A stretch of 5,065 bases of DNA, taken from NCBI GenBank assembly GCA_034189035.1, contig JAXHVA010000198.1:1-5065 (forward strand), written 5' to 3'. The notes under the pieces are model-generated. The model was not told the DNA's origin. It worked only from the letters and a program-made list of their open reading frames with translations, and ran no database searches. The translations under genes and the position numbers were made by a program. Below are positions 1-4,938 of this stretch, piece after piece (positions within the stretch are counted from its first letter, which is position 1; each line of letters begins with the position of its first letter). The DNA comes from JAUXFK01 sp034189035 (GTDB lineage Bacteria > Desulfobacterota > UBA8473).

Positions 1-22
1 ATTGTGCGGTTCACGGTGTCCG

Positions 23-73
23 GTCAAGTACCTTGTTCTGGCGCGCGGAGCGCGACGGAACAAGGTACTTGAC
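23..73. repeat. perfect 16-bp inverted repeat (stem-loop 1)
   Basis: Bases 23-38 and 58-73 are exact reverse complements (arm GTCAAGTACCTTGTTC), enclosing a 19-base GC-rich centre with its own CGCG/CGCG pairing. It has no RYYYAAC/GTTRRRY cores, so it is not a normal attC. No T-run follows, so it is not an obvious terminator. It is the first of three consecutive hairpins; the function is unknown. Confidence 0.8.
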
Positions 74-89
74 GAAGTCAGCACCGCGA

Positions 90-118
90 TTCTCGGCGAC
101 GCGCAGCGTCGCCGAGAA
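90..118. repeat. perfect 13-bp hairpin (stem-loop 2)
   Basis: Arms 90-102 and 106-118 are exact complements (TTCTCGGCGACGC) around a GCA triloop. The stem is very stable and GC-rich in an otherwise AT-rich region. It lacks integron core sites and a T-tract on either side. Confidence 0.8.
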
Positions 119-121
119 CGT

Positions 122-151
122 AAACATCTGCGGCTTGTCCGCAGAATGTTT
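122..151. repeat. hairpin with one bulged base (stem-loop 3), possible terminator or attC remnant
   Basis: Bases 122-133 pair with 139-151, with a single extra A in the right arm and a 5-base loop. On the plus strand it is followed by GTTTTTGTT, which resembles a Rho-independent terminator. Alternatively, the bulge and the adjacent GTTGGGC at 154-160 look like the R'' side of a minus-strand attC, but no acceptable R' core is present on the left (the bases there are CGAGAAC). I cannot choose between these readings. Confidence 0.55.
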
Positions 152-338
152 TTGTTGGGCCGTTGTTTTAAATGGGTTATTTTAAGGTTAAAAAACCATT
201 CCTGAGAGCATTTTAAAGCAAGCTTTGAGAGATAAAGTTCTTTACTTCAGTTGTTAGCTTGATCCGACCCGCCTCCCATCCATGTTCGACTTTTGTAAAG
301 AGGAAAAATTTGCCCCCCCCTTCACGAGAATAGCGTTG

Positions 339-572
339 TTATGCCAAATTATTCCATTCATCGGTGGATATAGGACGATCAATGATTGATTCCACTTCGC
401 TAATCATCATTTTCAATTGGGGAACGGAATACTCAGAATTTGACGGAATACTTAAACGGTGGTTTTTAAATATCATAAACTGATGACGGGTTCCAGAGTA
501 TGGCCCATCGAAACCGAGTTTCCCCAATCGTTTTATGAAAAGCCTTCGCTTACACGGCTGCCATTGACTCAT
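339..572 (-). CDS. hicA: HicA family toxin (mRNA interferase)
   Basis: This 77-residue protein fits HicA, the small double-stranded-RNA-binding-fold toxin that cleaves mRNA and halts translation until HicB neutralises it. Visible marks are the basic N-terminus (KRRLFIKRLGKLGF), the GTRHQFMIF strand carrying the expected active-site histidine at residue 30, and a following segment rich in strand-forming residues. The C-terminus is longer than in minimal HicA proteins. The ATG at 572 overlaps the end of hicB by 23 bases and has AAGGA about 10 bases upstream, so the pair is translationally coupled. Its TAA stop lies within GCATAAC (344-338), an integron R''-type core, which suggests the pair is a cassette. 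Family assignment is by motif recognition only. Confidence 0.85.
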   Translation of the reverse strand: MSQWQPCKRRLFIKRLGKLGFDGPYSGTRHQFMIFKNHRLSIPSNSEYSVPQLKMMISEVESIIDRPISTDEWNNLA

Positions 573-819
573 GGGTAGGTTCCTTATTCAAATCAAATCC
601 ATCGATAACTGGAAGTTGGTGGCCTAATTTTAGCCCGACAAAAATCCAGTCTTCAAGAGTGGACTGTAATTCATTTTCACATTCACGCAATGTTTTCCCG
701 AAAGCAATTACTCCTTTGCATCCAGGAATTCGACCGGAAAATGTCCCATCTTCCAATTTGTCATATTCGGCATGAGACAATGCACTGTCAATATAGCCTG
801 TAAGAATTGATTTAAGCAT
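550..819 (-). CDS. hicB: HicB family antitoxin
   Basis: This 89-residue protein is the likely antitoxin for the overlapping hicA; HicB proteins bind HicA and mask its active site. The partial RNase H-like HicB fold is recognisable: a Tyr/acidic-rich strand and EDGTFSGRIPGCKGVIAFGKTL (split here as EDGTFSGRIPGC and KGVIAFGKTL, residues 23-43), then a helix (RECENELQSTLEDWI, 45-59) and the GHQLPVIDG turn at 66-74. Only about 15 residues follow, so there is no room for the C-terminal helix-turn-helix or ribbon-helix-helix domain many HicB proteins use for autoregulation. AAGGAG at 827-832 lies 7 bases before the ATG. It is the first gene of the pair, with the antitoxin ahead of the toxin. An 11-bp inverted repeat lies upstream (859-869 with 957-967), but I read that as part of an attC-like site rather than an operator. 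Confidence 0.85.
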   Translation of the reverse strand: MLKSILTGYIDSALSHAEYDKLEDGTFSGRIPGCKGVIAFGKTLRECENELQSTLEDWIFVGLKLGHQLPVIDGFDLNKEPTHESMAAV

Positions 820-846
820 TTTAACACTCCTTCCATTAACCTCCTG

Positions 847-975
847 GCATAACTTATAGAGTCTTATCCTTCGTGCCGCTGTCTGTAATGATGGAGGTTT
901 GAATTGTAGCAGTAGTGACTTTTTAGGAGAAATCTTTTGAAAAAGAGCGGGATGATGGATAAGACTCAGTTGGAC
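847..975 (-). other. degenerate attC-like site
   Basis: On the minus strand this begins with GTCCAAC (975-969, an RYYYAAC core) and ends with GTTATGC (853-847, near GTTRRRY). Bases 859-869 and 957-967 form a perfect 11-bp stem. Unlike the other sites it has no bulged bases in the stem, and the spacers next to the cores differ in length (about 1 versus 5 bases). It sits where an attC is expected between the transposase and hicBA. It may be a decayed or unusual attC. A second core-like GTTAGCC is at 990-996, and CTCAGT/ACTGAG forms a small hairpin over the R'' core. Confidence 0.45.
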
Positions 976-1119
976 TGAGCCTCGTTTACGTTAGCCTACC
1001 AATATATATGGGGTTTGTAAAGGATTTTTCGGTAAATTGGATTGGATGAGCTGGATGAATGAGTGAGTCGTCAAGTTTAGTGGGGTCATGTATACTTGAT
1101 AAGAATTATTTGAGTTACA
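976..1119. other. non-coding spacer downstream of the transposase
   Basis: No gene is visible. The stretch holds a second core-like GTTAGCC (990-996), an AT-rich patch (about 1001-1010), and one arm of the short inverted repeat that flanks the transposase gene (ATACTTGAT, 1092-1100). It is probably the non-coding tail of the transposon or cassette. Confidence 0.4.
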
Positions 1120-2016
1120 TCACAACCTCTCTGAAAGACGCTTCATGGAATACACACCGTCCAAGCCTTTGATGCTTTTTGGTAATTTTGCATTCTTCGA
1201 AGAAAAATGGTGTTTGAACTGTTCATAGCATCTCTGTACAAATACCTTGGTTCCTATTACCCCACTGTCTGTAAAATACCTGGTTCTGTATCTGAACCTG
1301 TCAATTGGACTTATCTCAAAACCTTTTGCTCTCTCTTTTTCAATACCCAGAAGTGATCCCTTCTCATATACATATTCACGGTACTTTCTCAACCTCTCAT
1401 CATCGGTCTTCACATCGAATTCCCTTAAACCAAAGTCTAAAGAGAGAAGATCATCATTGTTATTGGTCTGTATATGATACCCCAAGGAACACCAGCGATA
1501 CTCTTCCGGTCTGTTGCATATTCCTGCGCGTATAGGGTTAAGATCAATATATGCCAGACAATTGATCAGGGTCTCTCCGTTATCTACGAGAACGCTTTTG
1601 AACCTGTCAGACCAGAAGAATCCTTTTCTGTGATGGAGTCTGTTGTAAAACCTGGAGAATCCCTGTTTGATTTCCCTCACATACTCAGATAGGTTTGACC
1701 ACTTTTCTCTGAAGGAGGGGATCTGTCCGTCAGTCAATTCTCTTTTATTCTTTCCATAGTATAAATCAAACCGTTGTCTCATTTCGTCATCTGAATACTT
1801 GTCCCCTTTATGCATCCTCACCACAAGATGAAAATGGTTTCCCATGAGGCAGAAGCCGAGTACTTCAGCAAAGTACACTGCGCTCAGTCGCTTGATGAGT
1901 TTAAGTAAGTATTCTTTTTCAATATCCCCCATTACATATCCGTCAAGTGCTGTTCTTGATATAACATGATAGACCATATCTTCTCCCTTGATGATCATCC
2001 TGGCAATTCTTGGCAT
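1120..2016 (-). CDS. Y1 (HUH) transposase, REP-associated type
   Basis: This 298-residue single-strand DNA transposase belongs to the IS200-like Y1/HUH group and is closest to REP-associated tyrosine transposases. The N-terminus MPRIARMIIKGEDMVYHVI is typical of the family. The metal-binding HUH pair is H61 and H63 in GNHFHLVV. The probable nucleophile is Y124 in FSRFYNRLHHRKGFFW, followed by the usual basic/aromatic FWSDRFKSVLV and the IDLNPIRAG motif (157-165). The frame is open to a TTG at 2079, but the ATG at 2016 has a perfect AAGGAGG (2024-2030) 7 bases upstream, so I chose it. The C-terminal region (about 240-298) extends past the catalytic core. No truncation or frameshift is seen, so it may be active. 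It lies between an attC (2166-2297) and an attC-like site (847-975), as integron cargo or as an insertion into a cassette. Confidence 0.92.
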   Translation of the reverse strand: MPRIARMIIKGEDMVYHVISRTALDGYVMGDIEKEYLLKLIKRLSAVYFAEVLGFCLMGNHFHLVVRMHKGDKYSDDEMRQRFDLYYGKNKRELTDGQIPSFREKWSNLSEYVREIKQGFSRFYNRLHHRKGFFWSDRFKSVLVDNGETLINCLAYIDLNPIRAGICNRPEEYRWCSLGYHIQTNNNDDLLSLDFGLREFDVKTDDERLRKYREYVYEKGSLLGIEKERAKGFEISPIDRFRYRTRYFTDSGVIGTKVFVQRCYEQFKHHFSSKNAKLPKSIKGLDGVYSMKRLSERL

Positions 2017-2023
2017 GTATTTT

Positions 2024-2030
2024 CCTCCTT
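2024..2030 (-). promoter_or_regulatory. ribosome binding site deciding the transposase start
   Basis: AAGGAGG on the minus strand lies 7 bases before the ATG at 2016. It favours that start over the in-frame TTG at 2079, which has no comparable site. Confidence 0.85.
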
Positions 2031-2165
2031 GAATATTCTTTTTTTTGCTTTTAGTTTGTATCATATGTTGTAGACTCAATCAAGTATTATTTGCCTGTCC
2101 CTTTATATCTCTTATCTCGCTGTTGTCATGGCCTTTCTATTACCTTCCCCCGCGCTAGCGGGTCT

Positions 2166-2297
2166 GTTCAACGCCCGAATTGAGCCGATGCACGGCGCTG
2201 CGCAAAACCACGCTCATCCTAAGCAAAACGCAACTTGGCCGCTAGACTGCTGCCAATCAAACCAGCTAGTGCAGTCGGCTCCAATGACTGGTTATGT
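2166..2297 (-). other. integron attC site (132 bases)
   Basis: Minus-strand order is R'' ACATAAC (2297-2291), L'' arm (2285-2269), a long variable centre, L' arm (2193-2179) and R' GTTGAAC (2172-2166). The arms pair over 15 bp, and the L'' arm carries two extra unpaired bases about 7 apart, the signature of attC extrahelical bases. Their position on the L'' arm sets the orientation to minus, matching the genes. It is the attC of the cassette holding the 278-residue protein. The centre is unusually long and contains no gene. Confidence 0.85.
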
Positions 2298-2352
2298 GTT
2301 CCTTTCATTTTGTGATTCTCGAATGATTTGTCTATGTTTATAGTCTCTTCAA

Positions 2353-3189
2353 TCATTCCCATCCATCAAAAGTAGTAGTTGTGTTTGTCAATAAGTCTGA
2401 AACCGAAACTCCTATTATTTGTCCCACAGTTGTAAGGTCAATCTTTTGCAGTCCATCATTCCATATCCTTTTCATTGATTCTCGCAAATCTGAATCCTTA
2501 AGTTGCTCGAAATCAAACTTGAATTTGTCTTTAGTATACATGTCATTTAAACCACGACCAATAAATGCATTTACTTTCAAGCACGATAGAGATTCAAGAT
2601 GTGTAATGTCAATAATTCGAAACTTAATTTTTTGATATGGTTTGAGGCTTACTGTTAACCAGCTATCCAACCACGCCTGAAAGTTGTTTTCCTGTATTCC
2701 AGCTGGCGGAAAGGGATTAGGTCTAATTCCGTAAAAATTTACTGCCAATCCTAGAATCATTAATTGATCAACAGTTGCATAGGAAATTGCATCACAAGCC
2801 ATTTTTGAACCCAAAGCTAATATTGATTCTGGCTCTGATTTGAGTCGCTCTGAAACCAATCGAGCAAGAATGATATGTTTATCCTTGTTGTCAGTTTGTG
2901 CAGATGTCAATAACGCTTTTTGCAATAACACGGAAAAGTCAGGGTGGTCCTGTGCAGTATCAATTTTTTCTTTTGGAATTTGTTTAGAATCTTCTAGCTG
3001 CTTGACCTTTTGAGCTAACTCATTCAAAAAATCCATTGTGTTTTCAGTTGCTTTTTGTTGGACAACTTCTTTGTGGTCCTTGAAAAAGGTCTGTATCCAC
3101 TTTTCTCCTGAGTCCCATGCTTTTTCAACGAATTTACCGGCGGCTCCACCGACTGCTGCTCCGATCGCAATTATTGATAATGGTTCCAT
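2353..3189 (-). CDS. conserved protein of unknown function with Gly/Ala-rich N-terminus
   Basis: I cannot assign a function to this 278-residue protein. From memory it resembles the family named LPO_1073/Vpar_1526, but I have not verified this. The N-terminus (residues 5-20, IIAIGAAVGGAAGKF) is a Gly/Ala-rich hydrophobic stretch like a glycine zipper. It could be a membrane-associating helix or a buried hairpin; it is not a clear signal peptide. A charged, coiled-coil-like helix covers about 38-76. A mid-region helical block (KHIILARLVSERLKSEP, 104-120, then LALGSKMACDAISYATVDQL, 124-143) is the most conserved-looking part. The rest mixes strands and helices with no catalytic motif that I recognise. 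AAGGA (3196-3200) lies 6 bases before the ATG. It is the only gene of its cassette, with attC sites on both sides. Confidence 0.85.
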   Translation of the reverse strand: MEPLSIIAIGAAVGGAAGKFVEKAWDSGEKWIQTFFKDHKEVVQQKATENTMDFLNELAQKVKQLEDSKQIPKEKIDTAQDHPDFSVLLQKALLTSAQTDNKDKHIILARLVSERLKSEPESILALGSKMACDAISYATVDQLMILGLAVNFYGIRPNPFPPAGIQENNFQAWLDSWLTVSLKPYQKIKFRIIDITHLESLSCLKVNAFIGRGLNDMYTKDKFKFDFEQLKDSDLRESMKRIWNDGLQKIDLTTVGQIIGVSVSDLLTNTTTTFDGWE

Positions 3190-3214
3190 AGCTATTCCTT
3201 TTGATATTCTTTAC

Positions 3215-3276
3215 ACATAACGGCCGGCATGAGGCGCGGCGGCTTTTTGCCGTCGCACTCAATGCCGTGGTTGGGC
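3215..3276 (-). other. integron attC site (62 bases)
   Basis: This is a compact, near-minimal attC. On the minus strand R'' is GCCCAAC (3276-3270), a perfect core, and R' is GTTATGT (3221-3215). Outer arms 3225-3233 and 3258-3267 pair with one bulged base. Inner arms 3236-3243 and 3249-3256 pair with one mismatch around a T5 loop. Extra bases lie on the L'' arm, so the site points the same way as the genes. It closes the PIN cassette: its R'' core begins 4 bases after the PIN stop codon. Confidence 0.9.
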
Positions 3277-3280
3277 ACAT

Positions 3281-3700
3281 TTACATTATTTCAATCTGCC
3301 TTTTCTGGCAGATGTCAATAAAGTCACTATAATTGAATGTAGCCAAGTAATTAATTTTGATATTAGTGTCGTCAAGAACAAGTCTGAGCAAGCAGTCTAC
3401 CATGCTTAGAGGTCTATTTGCCTGCAATCCAGATGAGAAGCACAGATCTATAGCTGTTTCACGATAGGGTTCGTCGTCTAAAAACGAGATGCGAGGTCGT
3501 TTGAGATATGCCTCAAAACTTTGCAATGCATTACGATTTCGGGTCAATCTTGTTCGGAGTGTCTCGTAAAGGGTCGGCCAAGGCAGAATAAGGTGACAAA
3601 GATCAAGATACTCTGCAATTTCATCAACCCGCGCTCGGTGTTGATCTCTTGGATCGAACATCGCAATCCAAATACCTGTGTCTACAAGTGTGTATTCCAT
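3281..3700 (-). CDS. PIN-domain ribonuclease, probable toxin
   Basis: This 139-residue PIN-domain protein resembles VapC-like toxins, metal-dependent RNases that block translation by cutting RNA. All four expected acidic residues are visible: D7 (LVDTGIW), E46 (TLYETL), D102 (SMVDCLL) and D127 (NYSDF). Length matches stand-alone PIN toxins. The ATG at 3700 is 3 bases after a TGA that ends the reading frame of the upstream small gene. There is no strong ribosome binding site of its own, so translation is probably coupled. The stop is almost flush with the attC core at 3276, showing a compact cassette. The upstream partner is interrupted by an amber codon, so the toxin may now be poorly expressed, or the partner may still work. 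The RNA target is unknown; a PIN protein outside toxin-antitoxin use is possible. Confidence 0.85.
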   Translation of the reverse strand: MEYTLVDTGIWIAMFDPRDQHRARVDEIAEYLDLCHLILPWPTLYETLRTRLTRNRNALQSFEAYLKRPRISFLDDEPYRETAIDLCFSSGLQANRPLSMVDCLLRLVLDDTNIKINYLATFNYSDFIDICQKRQIEIM

Positions 3701-3703
3701 AGC

Positions 3704-3817
3704 TCAACTTTCTTCGTCTTCAATTTCTTCTTCACCACTAGAATATCCTGTCCATGGTGGAGACTTCCTTGTGCCGAAAATAAAGCGACCTTTCATTTTT
3801 TTCGTCGTGGTATCGCG
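3704..3817 (-). pseudogene. severed C-terminal part of the PIN partner gene
   Basis: This is the same frame as the ORF at 3818-4030, continuing past its TAG at 3818-3820 for 37 codons to a TGA at 3704-3706. It encodes RDTTTKK, then MKGRFIFGTRKSPPWTGY, then a very acidic tail ending in EEIEDEES. The coherent composition, and a stop only 3 bases before the PIN start, indicate that this is the genuine end of a gene of about 108 codons. An internal ATG at 3796 could restart a 30-residue peptide, but it has no good ribosome binding site. I do not recognise a named domain. The acidic tail would suit binding to a basic or RNA-binding toxin surface, which is inference. Confidence 0.6.
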
Positions 3818-4030
3818 CTAGATCACGTATATTCTTGTCTTTTTTGTCACATTAACTGAATCTTTGATGTCCTTCTTGAGATCTTGGATTAACTCACCTG
3901 AAAATTCAAATTTCAGGAATGCGATACTGTCACCACATTCTATCGCATCATGATCATCCAACCACGTGTAAATTCCCTCGTAGTCTCCACGAACACCAAA
4001 GTCATAAGATATCCAAATAGCTCTTTTCAT
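3818..4030 (-). CDS. small protein, probable antitoxin partner, truncated by amber codon
   Basis: This is a 70-residue ORF starting MKRAIWISYDFGVRGDYEGIYTW (quoted here as MKRAIWISYDFGV and RGDYEGIYTW), with a predicted alternation of strands and helices and the segment ELIQDLKKDIKDSV as an amphipathic helix. AAGGAG (4037-4042) lies 6 bases before the ATG, so initiation is well supported. The frame stops at TAG (3818-3820) in RIYVI-stop-RDTTTKK but stays open afterwards to 3704, immediately before the PIN gene. I infer an original protein of about 108 residues, with a codon such as TAC or TAT (Tyr) changed to TAG. Alternatives are amber suppression, pyrrolysine insertion, or a sequencing error. 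Position ahead of a PIN gene in the same cassette suggests an antitoxin or regulator, but no known antitoxin DNA-binding motif is visible. Confidence 0.75.
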   Translation of the reverse strand: MKRAIWISYDFGVRGDYEGIYTWLDDHDAIECGDSIAFLKFEFSGELIQDLKKDIKDSVNVTKKTRIYVI

Positions 4031-4036
4031 AGTATT

Positions 4037-4042
4037 CTCCTT
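4037..4042 (-). promoter_or_regulatory. ribosome binding site of the PIN cassette
   Basis: AAGGAG on the minus strand lies 6 bases before the ATG at 4030 and 11 bases inside the start of the cassette. It travels with the cassette and is the only strong ribosome binding site for its two genes. Confidence 0.75.
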
Positions 4043-4053
4043 ACGATCAAGTA

Positions 4054-4144
4054 GCCCAACGCCTGTTTAACCTGCGTTTTTCAGAGTGCAGTGAGCATAG
4101 CGAACGGAACGGCGAAAAACGTCAGGTTGAAACATTTGTTAGCC
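4054..4144 (-). other. integron attC site (91 bases)
   Basis: This is the clearest attC in the window. On the minus strand R'' is GGCTAAC followed by AAA (4144-4138), and R' is GTTGGGC (4060-4054). Arms 4114-4134 (21 bases) and 4064-4082 (19 bases) pair fully except for two extrahelical bases, C and A on the minus strand. These are the same bases, on the same L'' arm, as in the classical aadA attC. The site therefore points with the genes and belongs to the HEPN-like cassette. Crossover would be between 4060 and 4059. Confidence 0.93.
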
Positions 4145-4173
4145 CCGGCTCCTAGCACGATTAACGGATATAA

Positions 4174-4914
4174 TCACATCATGGTTCTTGGGCAATAATC
4201 AATCTCGCTAATAACGTTAGATCGAATGATTGAGTTCATAGCAGTTGAAATTGCATCAATGAACCAGACAGCAGTTTGATCATCTAGCCATTCAAGTGCT
4301 CCACCCACATTAAACACAAAATCAATTTCCTGATAATTTATCGTCACATTGTCCCCATTTTCAGGAAGGAATACTCCATTCGTGTGAATAGTATTTCTTG
4401 TTAATCTCACGAGTTTAAATAACTCTTGATATTCGGTTTTTGCGGAATTTGAAAGAATCGATTCTGTGATTTTTGCAATGCTTTTAAAACGCCCATTAAC
4501 AACAAATACATCAGGGGATGAACGCTGAATCGATCTTAAGGTTTCTTCCACGACCGAAAACAAGCTGTGTAGCACAAACCACTTAATCATAATTGCATAT
4601 TCTTTTTGAACTGAGCTTTTCTTGCTTTCAGAAACTTCCTCAAGACGTTGGTTCCACCAGTTGTTGTCTGTTAAGTGGTCACCTAACAACATATAACTCA
4701 GCTGGGCATTTTCAATAATTGTGACAATGGAAACGAATAATTCACGACGTGAATCATGCGCCAAGTAATCGCCTTGATTCTCTTCTCTTTTTGATTTCCA
4801 GCTAGGAAAATCGCTGTCAATATCGTTTTTTTGTGAGAATACAAGTCGTTTAACCTCATCAAGTCGATTGACCATGATGCGGGCAAATTCTTTTACGTTA
4901 ACAGATTGATTCAT
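4174..4914 (-). CDS. unknown protein with HEPN-like R-x6-H motif
   Basis: I do not recognise this 246-residue, largely helical protein as a named family. Its best clue is LVRLTRNTIHTNGVF, where R170 and H177 (numbered from the start chosen here) give R-x6-H and N174 lies between them. This matches the catalytic pattern of HEPN RNases found in toxins, abortive infection and CRISPR-associated proteins. The rest has amphipathic helices and aromatic-rich stretches, with no membrane segment. The frame is also open from an ATG at 4947, but that codon is formed across the attC crossover (its G is the G of G^TTAGCC) and has no ribosome binding site. I therefore prefer the ATG at 4914, which has a weak GGAAAAG upstream. 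It is the only gene of its cassette. A defence or toxin role is inference. Confidence 0.75.
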   Translation of the reverse strand: MNQSVNVKEFARIMVNRLDEVKRLVFSQKNDIDSDFPSWKSKREENQGDYLAHDSRRELFVSIVTIIENAQLSYMLLGDHLTDNNWWNQRLEEVSESKKSSVQKEYAIMIKWFVLHSLFSVVEETLRSIQRSSPDVFVVNGRFKSIAKITESILSNSAKTEYQELFKLVRLTRNTIHTNGVFLPENGDNVTINYQEIDFVFNVGGALEWLDDQTAVWFIDAISTAMNSIIRSNVISEIDYCPRTMM

Positions 4915-4938
4915 GTTGCTTTTCCATTGGTTAAAAAG

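Larger units (their letters stand above)
1..337. other. gene-free left end with stem-loops and a C8 tract
   Basis: I find no supportable gene here. The open frame across bases 2-205 on the plus strand simply reads through the three hairpins and looks spurious. The stretch holds stem-loops 1-3, an AT-rich imperfect palindrome around 170-203, a GTTGTTA motif at 251-257 repeated at 336-341+ next to hicA, and a run of eight C at 313-320. Confidence 0.6.
1092..2087. mobile_element. candidate Y1 transposon bounded by short inverted repeats
   Basis: ATACTTGAT at 1092-1100 and ATCAAGTAT at 2079-2087 are exact 9-bp inverted repeats flanking the transposase gene. Each is close to a shared ATTATTTG motif (1104-1111 and 2086-2093). 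HUH elements usually end in subterminal hairpins rather than terminal inverted repeats, and no flanking duplication is expected, so the true ends are uncertain. GC-rich hairpin CCCGC-GCTA-GCGGG at 2149-2162 could be a REP-like target of such an enzyme. Confidence 0.4.

Noticed and set aside
118..160. attC site formed by stem-loop 3 with GTTGGGC at 154-160
   Set aside because: The right-hand core and a bulged base fit, but the left end (CGAGAAC) is not a core, the site would be only about 43 bases, and no cassette start matching TTGGGC lies between it and hicA.
2..205. 67-codon plus-strand open frame
   Set aside because: It runs straight through the three palindromes, has an Arg-rich low-complexity product, and shows no ribosome binding site or family resemblance.
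85..335. Pairing of CGCGATTCTCG (85-95) with CGAGAATAGCG (325-335) as the missing hicBA attC arms
   Set aside because: Ten of 11 bases match, but the arms are 240 bases apart, the left arm already belongs to perfect stem-loop 2, and no core flanks it.
700..839. Overlapping minus-strand start with AGGAGG upstream, out of frame with hicB
   Set aside because: It gives a short peptide of about 42 residues overlapping hicB with no recognisable features; hicB has its own good ribosome binding site.
3723..3850. Frameshift at the A7 run (3796-3802) joining another frame to the PIN partner tail
   Set aside because: The alternative frame upstream has a TAA and no start codon. The frame of the 3818-4030 gene continues directly into the tail, so a single amber codon explains it more simply.
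3521..3859. 112-codon plus-strand frame opposite the PIN gene
   Set aside because: It is antisense to the PIN gene with its conserved acidic residues; its Cys/Phe-rich product looks like a shadow.
4698..4886. 62-codon minus-strand frame inside the HEPN-like gene
   Set aside because: It lies wholly within the longer gene in another frame and has no support of its own.
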